A DNA stretch of 64,000 nucleotides from Pseudoselenomonas ruminantium (GCA_015058625.1 SVCA01000008.1:93630-157629); one strand, 5' to 3'; counted from the first letter of the stretch, positions 1 to 8,533 are shown. Translations and numbers: made by a program. The notes: generated from the letters alone by a model not told the origin.

Positions 1-1332
1 CATTACCAAAACAGCTTCTTCCTCAGTCTTAAGCTGTGCCATGTCCTCACGGACTTCGCCGTTCCAGCGGTATTTGACGGTCAGCACCAGTACAGCGGCA
101 GCCAGCATAAATGCGGCCATGATGTAGTAACCCAGGTCAAATGCACCAGTATTGGTCTGCACCCAAGCCATCATGTTCGGGCCAACCCAGCCGCCGATAT
201 TGCCGCAGGAATTGATAAGGGCAACAGAAGCAGCTGCTGCAGGGCCGGTCAGAAATGTGGTTGGAATCGTCCACCATACCCCCATGGCGGCATAGATGCC
301 GATAGCGGAGAGGCATACGAGGAACAGAGCCATGCCCATACTGTCAACCAACGGGGAGCAGCCCAGGCCAATGGCACCGACTAGCAGGGCGCCTGCCACA
401 TGCCAGACTTTATCGCCCGTCTTTGTCGAAGTATGGCCGATAATCACCTGCACCACGAGAGCCGCAATCATGGGAATAGCGATAGCACCGCCCAGGAGGC
501 TAGTAGACCAGCCAGAAAGTCCTTTGAGCACCGTGGGCATCCAGAAGTTGAAGCCCCAGAAGCCTACCACCCAGAGGAAATAGATAAGGCAAAGTTTCAG
601 CACCTTTGGCTCGCAGAAAGCCTGCCAAACGGTGTATTTTTTTACGCGGTGCATAGCGGCCTGTTCTTCTTCATAAACTTTATTCAGGTATTCCTTTTCC
701 GCATCTGTAAGCCAATGGGCCTGTTCGGGGCGGTCTTTGACGGCGAAGAAGAAATACACCGCAAAGAGCAGGGCAGGCAGTGCTTCAAGGATAAAGAGTT
801 CTTGCCAGCCATGCAGGCCGAACAGGGAAGTTTCGAGCAGAACGCCTGCCAATGGCGCTCCGATAATCGTGGAAATCAACAGCGAAGTCAGCATCAGTGA
901 AGTTGCTCTTGCACGCTCCCCAGCGGCAAACCAACGCGGGAATAAGACCGAATAGATGACCGGATACAAGCTGGCTTCTGACGCCCCCAGCAGGAACCGG
1001 CACAGGTAAAATTCCGACGGTGTTTTCACGAAGGCCATATACACGCACACCAATCCCCAGGTGAACATGATACGGGCAATCCACTTTGTCGCGGAGAACT
1101 TCGCCGCGACCAGCGAGCCGGGCACTTCAAAAATCAGATAGCCCACAAAGAAAATCCCAGCGCCCATGCCGAAAATTTCCGGCGTCAGCCAGGGCATATC
1201 TGCCGTCATGGTGAGTTTGGCGTAGGCCACATTGACCCGGTCAATGCAGGCAATAATGGACACCAGAAACACCGGCAAAATAATGCGTAAGTCCCGCTTG
1301 CGCTTGAGTCGTTGTAAGTCTAAAGCTTCCAT
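1..1332 (-). CDS. MFS transporter, ACS (anion:cation symporter) type, 3' end cut by window
   Basis: Twelve-helix major facilitator carrier of the inner membrane, read by translating the minus strand from ATG at 1332 (MEALDLQRLK). No stop occurs before base 1, so the last residues lie outside the window; the 444 residues seen are already close to full family length. Loop motifs such as RVNVAYAKL in helix 1, the GYLIFEVPGS segment and the CRFLLGASEAS segment are typical of the ACS group that imports organic anions such as sugar acids and aromatic acids. The substrate is not evident. Ribosome site GGGAGG lies 8 bases upstream of the ATG. The gene is preceded by its own promoter and a T-box leader, so expression should follow a tRNA charging level. 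Family is confident; substrate unknown. Confidence 0.85.
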   Translation of the reverse strand, partial: MEALDLQRLKRKRDLRIILPVFLVSIIACIDRVNVAYAKLTMTADMPWLTPEIFGMGAGIFFVGYLIFEVPGSLVAAKFSATKWIARIMFTWGLVCVYMAFVKTPSEFYLCRFLLGASEASLYPVIYSVLFPRWFAAGERARATSLMLTSLLISTIIGAPLAGVLLETSLFGLHGWQELFILEALPALLFAVYFFFAVKDRPEQAHWLTDAEKEYLNKVYEEEQAAMHRVKKYTVWQAFCEPKVLKLCLIYFLWVVGFWGFNFWMPTVLKGLSGWSTSLLGGAIAIPMIAALVVQVIIGHTSTKTGDKVWHVAGALLVGAIGLGCSPLVDSMGMALFLVCLSAIGIYAAMGVWWTIPTTFLTGPAAAASVALINSCGNIGGWVGPNMMAWVQTNTGAFDLGYYIMAAFMLAAAVLVLTVKYRWNGEVREDMAQLKTEEEAVLVM

Positions 1333-1339
1333 AAATAAT

Positions 1340-1660
1340 CCTCCCTTTCAATAAAAAAAGCCCGTCCCGCGAAGGGACGGACTCATTATCCGTGTTACCA
1401 CCCAAATTCCCTGCCTGTTTTTATGACAGGGCACTCTACTACGTACCAGCATACGCGGCTTCTGTAACGGGAAGCCCCCGTGGCCGCCTACTGCATTTGA
1501 CATGTCAAATGCGTTCAGCACCATATCTCAAGGATGATTTTCCATTTCTGCTGGACTATCGGCTTACACCATACCCGATTCGCTGGAAGTCTACTGGGAA
1601 ATGTACTCTTTCCTCTCATTGACTGTATCTGTATTGTGGATTATTGTTTTCTTGAACACG
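1340..1660 (-). promoter_or_regulatory. T-box leader, possible isoleucine specifier
   Basis: On the minus strand the leader has the standard T-box landmarks: a K-turn-like AATGAGAGGAAAGAGTA near 1610-1620, the distal stem I motif CAGCGAATCGGGTATGGTG near 1575, a 20-bp palindromic stem at 1494-1513, the T-box proper GGGTGGTAACACGG at 1391-1404, and an intrinsic terminator overlapping the antiterminator. The 3' side of the specifier loop reads GGAAAATCATCC; ATC at 1536-1538, followed by a purine, is the best specifier (Ile). The TGGT of the T-box would pair with an ACCA tRNA end, consistent with tRNA-Ile. The T-box class is secure; the amino acid is a manual reading and could be wrong. Confidence 0.9.
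1353..1380 (-). terminator. T-box leader terminator
   Basis: CCGTCCC and GGGACGG arms (1374-1380 and 1362-1368) with loop TTCGC region, followed on the minus strand by seven T. This is the regulated terminator of the T-box leader. Confidence 0.9.
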
Positions 1661-1666
1661 TTTATT

Positions 1667-1695
1667 ATCTTAACACCGGAGTGTAAAGTTGTCAA
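1667..1695 (-). promoter_or_regulatory. Promoter of the T-box/MFS unit
   Basis: TTGACA (1690-1695) and TAAGAT (1667-1672) with a 17-base spacer on the minus strand. The -35 box overlaps the stop codon of the VWA gene, so the MFS gene has its own transcription unit. Confidence 0.7.
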
Positions 1696-3383
1696 CCGTC
1701 ATGCGAAAAAATTTCCTTTTCCAGCATATCCCCTACTTTGCTGGCCATATGCGATAAATCCTGCAGATGAATATAGCTGGAGCCATAGATTTTGCCTGCT
1801 GCCTCCGTCACCAGCTCCGCGGAAATCAGGCTGTTTATCAGCGCCATAACGGCAAAACCCTGCGCCTTCAGATACTTAACACCTTGGGCTGCATCTTCCC
1901 GTGCCGGAAGGCCGCCGTAATTTTTGGCGGTGCCAAGGCCCTCTGCCGGAATGGGCTGCTCATCACTGGGGTCGGCATCGGTCAGGATAAAGAGCAGTTT
2001 CCTGCCGGGTATCTCTCCCCAAAGTTCCGGCACCGCCCGCAGGGCCAGCCCGTCCCGATTCCAGCCCTGCGCCTTGTAAGCGAAGATTCCCTGATTTGAA
2101 GTATCGTCAAAACCTTTTAGCAGGCGCAGAATTGTGCAGCCGCCCTGACTGAAAAAGGAAGCCGCTGCCAATCGGATTCCCGCCAGTCCCAAGGCCTCGG
2201 CCAACAGATATGCCTGCGTAGCAATCACCATCTGCCGCCCCTTCCGGGAGTCCGAAGCATCCAGCAGCAGCATCACGGAAAAATCAGCATAACTGGCCTT
2301 CTCCGCCGCCGTAAAAACCCGGCTGTCCTGCAATTTCACGCCCCTCCATACCCATCCGGGCGCCAGCCGCCCGCTGCGGGCCGGCAGCTCCATGGGCTGG
2401 CGGTGTACGAGCAAAGCATTTTGCAGGCGGCGGGTAAGTTCCCGCAATTCCGTACGGAACCACATCTGTTGCTGCTGAAAAAAATCCCAATTCTCACTTT
2501 GTGGTTTCCCCGTCTCTCTGGTAAACCAAAGCTGGGCATGGCGATGGATGCCCCGGCAAAGTTTTCCTTCTATCCCGCTTAACCGTTCCTGACTGAACAA
2601 CGGCTCGCCGTAAAGGCGGCTAAGTTCCGCCTCTGACCGCCTTCCTACCTTCGCCCCCGGCCAAAAGAATTTCTCTCCGCAATCAACCCCACCTGTGGCA
2701 GGCAGCAGAATGCCCGCTGCAAAATCCTCCCCATAGCGGCTATGCAGGGGCAGAATTTTATGCAGAAGGGCCTTAAGTCTTGGCGATAAGGAAAAGTGCA
2801 GGGCTTTGCGCGGGGCACCGTACCAATGAAAGCGAAAGAAGCGTTTGATAATCCCCTCCATGGCGGCAATGATGTCATCGGTGCGCATTTGCCCTGTAAA
2901 TTGCAGGGCTTTATAGAGCTTCCTGTCCCAGGGATTTAAGAGTTCCGGCTTCCCGCCCAAAATTTCCCGGCAGCGGGCGCATTTGAGATTATGGGCCAGT
3001 TCCTGCCGCATCATGAGCTGCTGAAAGGACAAGTCCACATCCTCTCGCAGGAACCGCGCCGCATGCTGACGGCGTAAACTTGCCAAAACAGGGCGGGCAG
3101 GCAGTTCCTTTTCATAGGCCGCCGCTTCCAGCCCCAGCCAGAATAGTTCGGTAAAGAGCTCTCCCAACAGGGATTTATCTAGGGTATTTTGCAGGTAAGC
3201 GGTCAGTTTTTCTGCATCATAATGACGGTGAACCAGCCCCACAATGGAATTGAGGTATAAATCCGGTTCACCGTCTGCGTAAAAGGACAAAAAGGCCGGA
3301 CGAAAGTCATAGCGCCCCGCCGCCGTCCAGACAATATTGAGTGCCCGCTTCTGCCGTTGGGCATGAAGATTTTCCTTTGACAT
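1692..3383 (-). CDS. VWA-domain protein partnered with a MoxR ATPase
   Basis: 563-residue protein. The C-terminal third is a von Willebrand A domain with MIDAS-type DASDS at 375-379 and a downstream TDADPSD, expected to bind a divalent metal. The N-terminal part is helical and carries a CARC pair near 136-139. MoxR-VWA pairs (NorQ-NorD, CbbQ-CbbO, RavA-ViaA) act as chaperone-like machines that insert cofactors or remodel a target complex. The gene starts 6 bases after the MoxR stop, so the two are co-transcribed. The target is unknown; the nearest upstream genes make menaquinone, which only weakly suggests a respiratory enzyme. No signal peptide, so probably cytoplasmic. Confidence 0.8.
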   Translation of the reverse strand: MSKENLHAQRQKRALNIVWTAAGRYDFRPAFLSFYADGEPDLYLNSIVGLVHRHYDAEKLTAYLQNTLDKSLLGELFTELFWLGLEAAAYEKELPARPVLASLRRQHAARFLREDVDLSFQQLMMRQELAHNLKCARCREILGGKPELLNPWDRKLYKALQFTGQMRTDDIIAAMEGIIKRFFRFHWYGAPRKALHFSLSPRLKALLHKILPLHSRYGEDFAAGILLPATGGVDCGEKFFWPGAKVGRRSEAELSRLYGEPLFSQERLSGIEGKLCRGIHRHAQLWFTRETGKPQSENWDFFQQQQMWFRTELRELTRRLQNALLVHRQPMELPARSGRLAPGWVWRGVKLQDSRVFTAAEKASYADFSVMLLLDASDSRKGRQMVIATQAYLLAEALGLAGIRLAAASFFSQGGCTILRLLKGFDDTSNQGIFAYKAQGWNRDGLALRAVPELWGEIPGRKLLFILTDADPSDEQPIPAEGLGTAKNYGGLPAREDAAQGVKYLKAQGFAVMALINSLISAELVTEAAGKIYGSSYIHLQDLSHMASKVGDMLEKEIFSHDG

Positions 3384-3389
3384 GTCAAT

Positions 3390-4313
3390 TTACCCCGCAA
3401 AGATTTCTTCCCTGCCCCAGTCCGCCGGCAGGCGCAGGGCGATAATGTCCTCAGCCAGCGCCCGCTCCTGCCAATCAAAGCATTTGCCCGTGAGCCCCAT
3501 GGAAAAAGCCTGTCCCGCCGTAAGGCCCAGCTTAATAAGGCGCAAGGCTTCCAATAATCCCCGCAAGTCCAGCGCCCGGCCAGAGATTTCCCGGGCTTCG
3601 TATTTCTGCCGCAGGTCGAGGAACAAAGCTGCCATTGTGCGGGCAGCATTTTCCCGCAAATCCGGGAATTCGTATTTTAACAGGGAGATAAGTTCGCTTT
3701 CGCCGGGCACAGGCATATGAATGACCACAAAGCGGGATAGCAGCGCCTCATTCAGTTCACGCGTGCCGCTGTAGCCATAATTCATGGTGGCGATAAAGCG
3801 GGTGGCAGGATGAAGGTTTAAGCGCTCATAGCCCGGCACCTCCAGCTGGCGCCGATGGTCGAGCAGCGAATGGAGCACCGCCAAGGCCTCGTTGCGGGCC
3901 ATATTGATTTCATCGAGGACGCAGATACCGCCCGCCGTCACGCAGTCATGGACAGGGCCGGGCCGGAAGCAGACTTCGCCGCCTTTGAAGGTGTCCATGC
4001 CAATCAGATAGGAGGCATCCACATCAATATGAAAGGACACATTCCAAAGCGGCCGCCCCAAGAGCAGCGCCAGATTCTCCGCCAGAATATTTTTACCTGT
4101 GGCTTTAGGCCCTGCCAGCAGGAGGTTTGCCCCCGCCAACAGAGCCGTCAATGCCGCTGTTAAAATTTCTGTGCCAAAGTAGGGAAAGCGGGGCGCATTT
4201 ACCTCCCGTTTTCCCTGCCAGGGATTGGCCTCGCGAAAGGCCGCAGCCTGCGCCAAAAGCTCAGGCTGCAAGCCCTGTCCACCGAAAAAATTCCTCATTT
4301 CCTCCGCTGTCAA
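3390..4313 (-). CDS. MoxR-family AAA+ ATPase
   Basis: 307-residue AAA+ protein. Walker A is GPKATGKN (68-75), unusual in ending with Asn where Thr or Ser normally coordinates magnesium. Walker B CVLDE is at 131-135, followed by NMARNEAL and the sensor segment FIATMNYGYSGTRELNEALLSRF split over about 170-195. It should energise the VWA partner encoded just downstream. The start is taken as TTG at 4313 because GGGAGG sits 9 bases upstream; the internal ATG six codons later has its SD too close. Lies 30 bases after the phosphorylase gene and probably belongs to that transcript. Confidence 0.82.
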   Translation of the reverse strand: MTAEEMRNFFGGQGLQPELLAQAAAFREANPWQGKREVNAPRFPYFGTEILTAALTALLAGANLLLAGPKATGKNILAENLALLLGRPLWNVSFHIDVDASYLIGMDTFKGGEVCFRPGPVHDCVTAGGICVLDEINMARNEALAVLHSLLDHRRQLEVPGYERLNLHPATRFIATMNYGYSGTRELNEALLSRFVVIHMPVPGESELISLLKYEFPDLRENAARTMAALFLDLRQKYEAREISGRALDLRGLLEALRLIKLGLTAGQAFSMGLTGKCFDWQERALAEDIIALRLPADWGREEIFAG

Positions 4314-4343
4314 AACGAGTCACCTCCCAAGTGCTATCCGCCG

Positions 4344-5195
4344 TTAACCTTTGGCTGACACTTCGTTATATACGTCCTTGAGCAAGGTTTCCTTGCGCAG
4401 GGACAGACATTCGCACTTTCTGTCGTCTGCATCCACATTGCGGATGGTTTCGAGGATAATCTCACCAATCATCGGCGCATCATCATAGAAGATATCCGCC
4501 ATATCCTGATGGGACCATTTTTCCTTGATGCCCTCGCCGTAGTTCACCGTGAAGTACAGGCCTGCATAGCAGGCACCGATTTCCCGCGCGAGATAGACTT
4601 CGGGACAGATGCTCTGGCCCACTATATCGGCATGGCCGTTCATCATGGCCACTTCGGCCGGACTTTCAAAATGGCGGCCATCGGTTACGGCGTAAGTACC
4701 GCGGATAAATACTCGGCCGTCAAAACGCTTCTTAGTAGCCGCAATCAAAGCCTGCCGCATTTCCGGGCACAGGGCATCACGCATCACAAGCAGATAACGG
4801 CCATCGAGCATTACATCCTTGCGCACGGAAAGGTCGAGATAATCATCGGGAATGATAAAGTCCCGCAAATCGAGCAGCTTGTTGACGGTGCCTACACCAC
4901 CTTCGGAGATAATGCGCTTAACACCAGCTTCGCGGAAAACCCAGAATACCTGACGCGAAGCATCCGCGCGGGTTACGCCGCTGCGCCAGCCGTGCATCTT
5001 GACCGTGAGTACCCGCTTTTCCCCCACGCAGAACAGGCGCATAGCGGGGCTTTCGCCGTAGGGCGTAATAAAGCGCAGATTGTCGGCCAGAATTTCTACA
5101 TCCTTATCGGTCACGTTGGCCGGGAAATTGCTGGATAATGTACCCGAGCCGCCGACTACGGCGTAGGATGCTGCGGGGATTTTATGGTCATTCAT
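4344..5195 (-). CDS. MTAP/PNP-superfamily nucleoside phosphorylase in the menaquinone cluster
   Basis: 283 residues with a nucleoside-phosphorylase fold similar to S-methyl-5'-thioadenosine phosphorylase: N-terminal VVGGSGTLSSNFP (phosphate loop), ISEGGVGTVNKL, RGTYAVTDGRHFESPAE, and a substrate segment with ICPEVYLAREIGACYAGL. MTAP enzymes cleave methylthioadenosine phosphorolytically. Here the gene is last in a run with mqnE, mqnE and mqnC, and no mqnB (futalosine hydrolase) is present in the window. A role in removing the purine base from (amino)futalosine is therefore a reasonable inference, but plain MTAP/MTIP activity is the alternative. SD GAGGTG lies 9 bases before the ATG and is contributed by the end of a dispersed repeat (5209-5286). 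Confidence 0.72.
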   Translation of the reverse strand: MNDHKIPAASYAVVGGSGTLSSNFPANVTDKDVEILADNLRFITPYGESPAMRLFCVGEKRVLTVKMHGWRSGVTRADASRQVFWVFREAGVKRIISEGGVGTVNKLLDLRDFIIPDDYLDLSVRKDVMLDGRYLLVMRDALCPEMRQALIAATKKRFDGRVFIRGTYAVTDGRHFESPAEVAMMNGHADIVGQSICPEVYLAREIGACYAGLYFTVNYGEGIKEKWSHQDMADIFYDDAPMIGEIILETIRNVDADDRKCECLSLRKETLLKDVYNEVSAKG

Positions 5196-5208
5196 TGTAT
5201 TTACACCT

Positions 5209-5286
5209 CATCCGCCCCTTACGGGGCACTTCCGGGGTGTCCACCGGACACCCGCGGCTTCGCCGCCCCCAAAGGGGAAGGCTTTA
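5209..5286. repeat. Dispersed palindromic repeat, copy A
   Basis: GC-rich REP-like element between mqnC and the phosphorylase gene. It begins ACACCTCATCCGCC, contains nested palindromes (GGGTGTCC / GGACACCC; GCGGCTTCGCCGC), and ends AAGGGGAAGGCTTTA. A second copy with the same two ends but a different core is at 50958-51012. The sequence resembles a repeat I recall seeing often in gut Firmicutes genomes. Confidence 0.7.
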
Positions 5287-6309
5287 GTATCGTTTAATAA
5301 TGTTATATTCTGTATCACGCTGGGCGGGCTGTTTGCCTGCGCCGCGAATCAGTTCCGTCATCTTATTGATGGACATTTCATACTGTGTACCAGCGGCCCG
5401 CACGACATTTTCTTCAAGCATGATACTGCCGAGGTCATCGGCGCCAAAGCCCAAGGTCAACTGGCCGATACGCTCGCCCTGCGTGACCCAGGAGCCTTGG
5501 ATATGTTTGATATTGTCCATATAGAGGCGGGTCACGGCCAGAGTCTTCATATAGTCCCAGCCACTGGTCTTTTCACCGCCCAGTTCGGTATTGCCGGGCT
5601 GGAAGGTCCAGGTAATAAAGGCGCGGAAACCGCCGGTCTTATCCTGCAGGCGGCGGATTTTTTCCATATGCTCAATGCGCTGTGCCATGGTTTCGCCAAA
5701 GCCGATAACCATGGTGGCCGTGCTCTCCATGCCAATGCTATGGGCGCACTCCATCACATGCAGCCAGTCCTCGGTCATGATTTTCTTGGGGCTGACCCGC
5801 TTGCGCACTTCGTCCACAAGGATTTCCGCACCGCCGCCGGGCAGGCTGTCAAGGCCCGCTTCCTGCAAACGCTTCAGCGTATCGAGAATCGAAAGTCCTG
5901 CCTGTTGGGCAAAATACTGGATTTCCGTGGCCGTAAAGGAATGAATGGTAATCTGCGGAAATTTCTCCTTGATACTGCGCAGCATCGTTTCGTAATAATC
6001 AAGTCCTAAGTCCGGGTAAAGCCCGCCCTGAATCATGACCTGCGTACCGCCTGCCGCTACAGTTTCCGCAACTTTGGCCAGAATCTCCTCATTGCTCAAC
6101 AGATAGGCATCCTTGGACTCCTTGCGGCGGAAGAAGGCGCAGAATCTGCACTCATTCTTGCAGACGTTGGTATAGTTGATGTTCCTGTCCACGATGAAAG
6201 TCACCGTATCATCAAAGAGCTTTCTTCGTGCATTATCCGCCTGTATGCCCAGTTCAATGGGGTCGCCGGTTTTCAGCAGGTCAATACCTTTTTCTTCACT
6301 AAGCCGCAT
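5284..6309 (-). CDS. mqnC: Cyclic dehypoxanthinylfutalosine synthase (radical SAM)
   Basis: 341 residues, radical SAM enzyme with the cluster motif C50-x3-C54-x2-C57 (NVCKNECRFCAFF). It cyclises dehypoxanthine futalosine in the futalosine menaquinone pathway. Segments supporting MqnC rather than MqnE are IQGGLYPDLGLDYYE, the TATEIQYFA segment, TATMVIGFGET and the TWTFQPGNTELGG region; length fits the family. The ATG at 6309 overlaps the stop of the upstream mqnE (TAATG), with SD GGGAGG in front. The C-terminus ends 88 bases before the phosphorylase gene, with a dispersed repeat between. Confidence 0.88.
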   Translation of the reverse strand: MRLSEEKGIDLLKTGDPIELGIQADNARRKLFDDTVTFIVDRNINYTNVCKNECRFCAFFRRKESKDAYLLSNEEILAKVAETVAAGGTQVMIQGGLYPDLGLDYYETMLRSIKEKFPQITIHSFTATEIQYFAQQAGLSILDTLKRLQEAGLDSLPGGGAEILVDEVRKRVSPKKIMTEDWLHVMECAHSIGMESTATMVIGFGETMAQRIEHMEKIRRLQDKTGGFRAFITWTFQPGNTELGGEKTSGWDYMKTLAVTRLYMDNIKHIQGSWVTQGERIGQLTLGFGADDLGSIMLEENVVRAAGTQYEMSINKMTELIRGAGKQPAQRDTEYNIIKRY

Positions 6310-7394
6310 TAGTCCTGCACCTCCCGATAAAAAGTATCCCGCTGTACTGGTTCATAGCCCGTCTCACGGATAAATTTCTCCAAATCCGTGCGGGTGATGC
6401 CCGTGTTGGTCTTAGCGCCGGCGGCATGAATGATTTTTTCCTCGCCAATGGTGCCGTCCAAATCATCCGCCCCAAAACCCAAGGCCAGTTGCGCAATCGG
6501 CATAGTCAGCATAATCCAGAAAGCCTTGATATGGTCGAAGTTATCCAAGATAAGACGGGAAAGCGCCAACATCTTCATATCTTCCCAGGAACCCACGCGC
6601 TTGAGGCCGCGTTCCTCGCCCAGTTCCGTATGCTCCGGATGGAAGGGGAACAGCATAAACGCCTGAAAACCATGCGTCTCGTCCTGCAAATCCCGCAGGG
6701 TAATGAGATGCTGCAGACGTTCCTCTATCGTTTCCACATGGCCATACATGATGGAAGCATTGGTGCGAATGCCGAGCTTATGCGCCGTACGCATAACTTC
6801 CAGCCATTCGGCCGTGGTGGCTTTCTTGGGGCAGATAATCTCCCGCACTCTGTCCGAGAGAATTTCCGCACCGCCGCCGGGCAGGCTGTCCAGGCCTGCT
6901 TCTTTAAGCTCGGTCAGCACTTCTAAGATGCTCTTGCCGCTGATTTTGGCAAAGTTTACGATTTCCACTGGGGTAAAGGCCTTGACATCTGCCTCCGGCA
7001 GCGCCGCCCGCACCTGCCTTACGATATTCTTGTAGTAGTCAAAATCCTTATCGGGATGCAGGGCGCTGACGATATGAATTTCCGAAAGATTTTTGAGTTC
7101 TTTGGCACTGTCCAGAATCTTGGCCACATCATCTGTTTCCAGTACAAAGCCGCGCTTATCCCCATCCTTGACCTGAAAGGCACAAAGCGGACAGTTGGCA
7201 CTGCAGATATTGGTCAGATTGATATGACGGTTTACGGTATAAAAGACCTTTTTGCCGCTTTTGGCTTCCTTCATGCGGCGGGCGCATTTAGCCAGAAAGA
7301 GCAGGTCATTGTCTTCGTAGAGGGCCAATGCATCTGCCAGAGTCAGCCGTTCCCCAGCTTCCGCCTTTGCCCGTGCGCGTTGCATGTTGTCCAT
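6309..7394 (-). CDS. mqnE: Aminofutalosine synthase-like radical SAM protein, copy 1
   Basis: 361 residues; radical SAM cluster C64-x3-C68-x2-C71 (NICSANCPLCAF) after a typical NRHINLTN lead-in. MqnE joins SAM-derived 5'-deoxyadenosine to 3-[(1-carboxyvinyl)oxy]benzoate. The SLPGGGAEILSDRVRE segment, NASIMYGHVET and LRDLQDETHGFQAF fit the family. It is one of two adjacent MqnE-like genes; they are clearly related but far from identical (for instance SLPGGG here, AIAGGG in the other). SD AAGGAGGAG precedes ATG at 7394; the gap to the upstream copy is 9 bases. Which copy carries the canonical activity cannot be decided here. Confidence 0.82.
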   Translation of the reverse strand: MDNMQRARAKAEAGERLTLADALALYEDNDLLFLAKCARRMKEAKSGKKVFYTVNRHINLTNICSANCPLCAFQVKDGDKRGFVLETDDVAKILDSAKELKNLSEIHIVSALHPDKDFDYYKNIVRQVRAALPEADVKAFTPVEIVNFAKISGKSILEVLTELKEAGLDSLPGGGAEILSDRVREIICPKKATTAEWLEVMRTAHKLGIRTNASIMYGHVETIEERLQHLITLRDLQDETHGFQAFMLFPFHPEHTELGEERGLKRVGSWEDMKMLALSRLILDNFDHIKAFWIMLTMPIAQLALGFGADDLDGTIGEEKIIHAAGAKTNTGITRTDLEKFIRETGYEPVQRDTFYREVQD

Positions 7395-7403
7395 AGCTCC
7401 TCC

Positions 7404-8501
7404 TTAATCAAACGTCCGCAGGATGTTGAAATTGCAGTCGCAGGCCGCCGGAATCCGTCCGGCCTCCCGAATAATGCGGATGATATTATCTTCCGAAAGC
7501 GCCGTGGGACTGGTGGCCCCGGCATCATGGAGAATCGTTTCCTTGTGCACCGTGCCGTCAATGTCATTGGCACCAAAGCCCAAAGCCACCTGCGCCACAG
7601 GCACCGTGAGCATGACCCAGTAGGCCTTGATGTTCGTAAAGTTATCGAGCATCAGACGGGAAATCGCCATGGTACGCAAATCATCCCAGACGCTGGTCTG
7701 CTTGATGCTTTCTCCAAGCTCCGTATTCTTCGGCAGGAACGGGAAGCAGATAAAGGTCTGGAAGCCGCCGGTTTCGTCCTGCAAATCCCGCAGGCGCAGC
7801 AGATGGTCCACACGTTCTTCCAGCGTTTCAATATGGCCATAGAGCATGCTGGCATTTGACTTGATGCCCAGCTTGTGCGCTGTGCGCGCCACTTCGAGCC
7901 ACTCATCCGCCGTGGCTTTATTCGGGCAAAGTTCATCCCGCACCCGGTCAGAGAGGATTTCCGCGCCGCCGCCCGCAATGGCCTGCAGGCCGCCTTCGTC
8001 GCGCAGGCGAATCAGCACTTCTTCCACAGACAGGCCGGAGATTTCTGCAAAGTGGGTGATTTCCACGCCGGTAAAGCCTTTCATATAGAGCTGTGGATAG
8101 GCTTCATGGATGGCTTTGACAATTCCCAGATAGTGCTCGAAAGTCCAGGTAGGATGCAGCCCGCTGACCACATGCAGCCCGGCAAGGTTCGGGTCCTGCA
8201 TGGCATCTGCCACCAAAGCCAGAGCCTGCTCCTTTGTCATTTCATAGGCGCCCTTTTCGTTGCAGTCCCGGCCAAAAGCGCAGAACTTGCAATGGGATGT
8301 ACAGATATTGGTCAGATTTACGTGACAGTTTACGTTATAGTAGACGATATCCCCGCATTTCCGCTTCCGTACCATGTCCGCCATAGCCCCCAGCCAGGCC
8401 AGGTCGTGACAATGGAACAGGCGCAGGCCGTCCTCACGGGTGAGCCGCTCTCCCCGCTGAATTTTTTCCTCTATATCCTTATATTCTTCTGCCGCTAACA
8501 T
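7404..8501 (-). CDS. mqnE: Aminofutalosine synthase-like radical SAM protein, copy 2
   Basis: 365 residues from the ATG at 8501, chosen because GGAGG lies 8 bases upstream; an upstream in-frame start at 8525 lacks this. Radical SAM motif C67-x3-C71-x2-C74 (NICTSHCKFCAF), then VVSGLHPTWTFEHY, the QAIAGGGAEILSDRVRD segment and NASMLYGHIETLEERVDHL, all MqnE-like. First gene of the mqn run, so its promoter (8534-8562) should drive the cluster. In a standard futalosine pathway one MqnE suffices; this second copy may act on a different enol ether, or be redundant. Confidence 0.82.
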   Translation of the reverse strand: MLAAEEYKDIEEKIQRGERLTREDGLRLFHCHDLAWLGAMADMVRKRKCGDIVYYNVNCHVNLTNICTSHCKFCAFGRDCNEKGAYEMTKEQALALVADAMQDPNLAGLHVVSGLHPTWTFEHYLGIVKAIHEAYPQLYMKGFTGVEITHFAEISGLSVEEVLIRLRDEGGLQAIAGGGAEILSDRVRDELCPNKATADEWLEVARTAHKLGIKSNASMLYGHIETLEERVDHLLRLRDLQDETGGFQTFICFPFLPKNTELGESIKQTSVWDDLRTMAISRLMLDNFTNIKAYWVMLTVPVAQVALGFGANDIDGTVHKETILHDAGATSPTALSEDNIIRIIREAGRIPAACDCNFNILRTFD

Positions 8502-8533
8502 TTCCGTCCTCCAAAAATAAAACATACCTTCTA

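Noticed and set aside
4509..5138. Plus-strand open frame opposite the phosphorylase gene
   Set aside because: Shadow of the real gene; no SD and no recognisable domain. The same holds for long antisense frames at 11000-12050, 13126-14181, 19838-20902 and 21860-23086.
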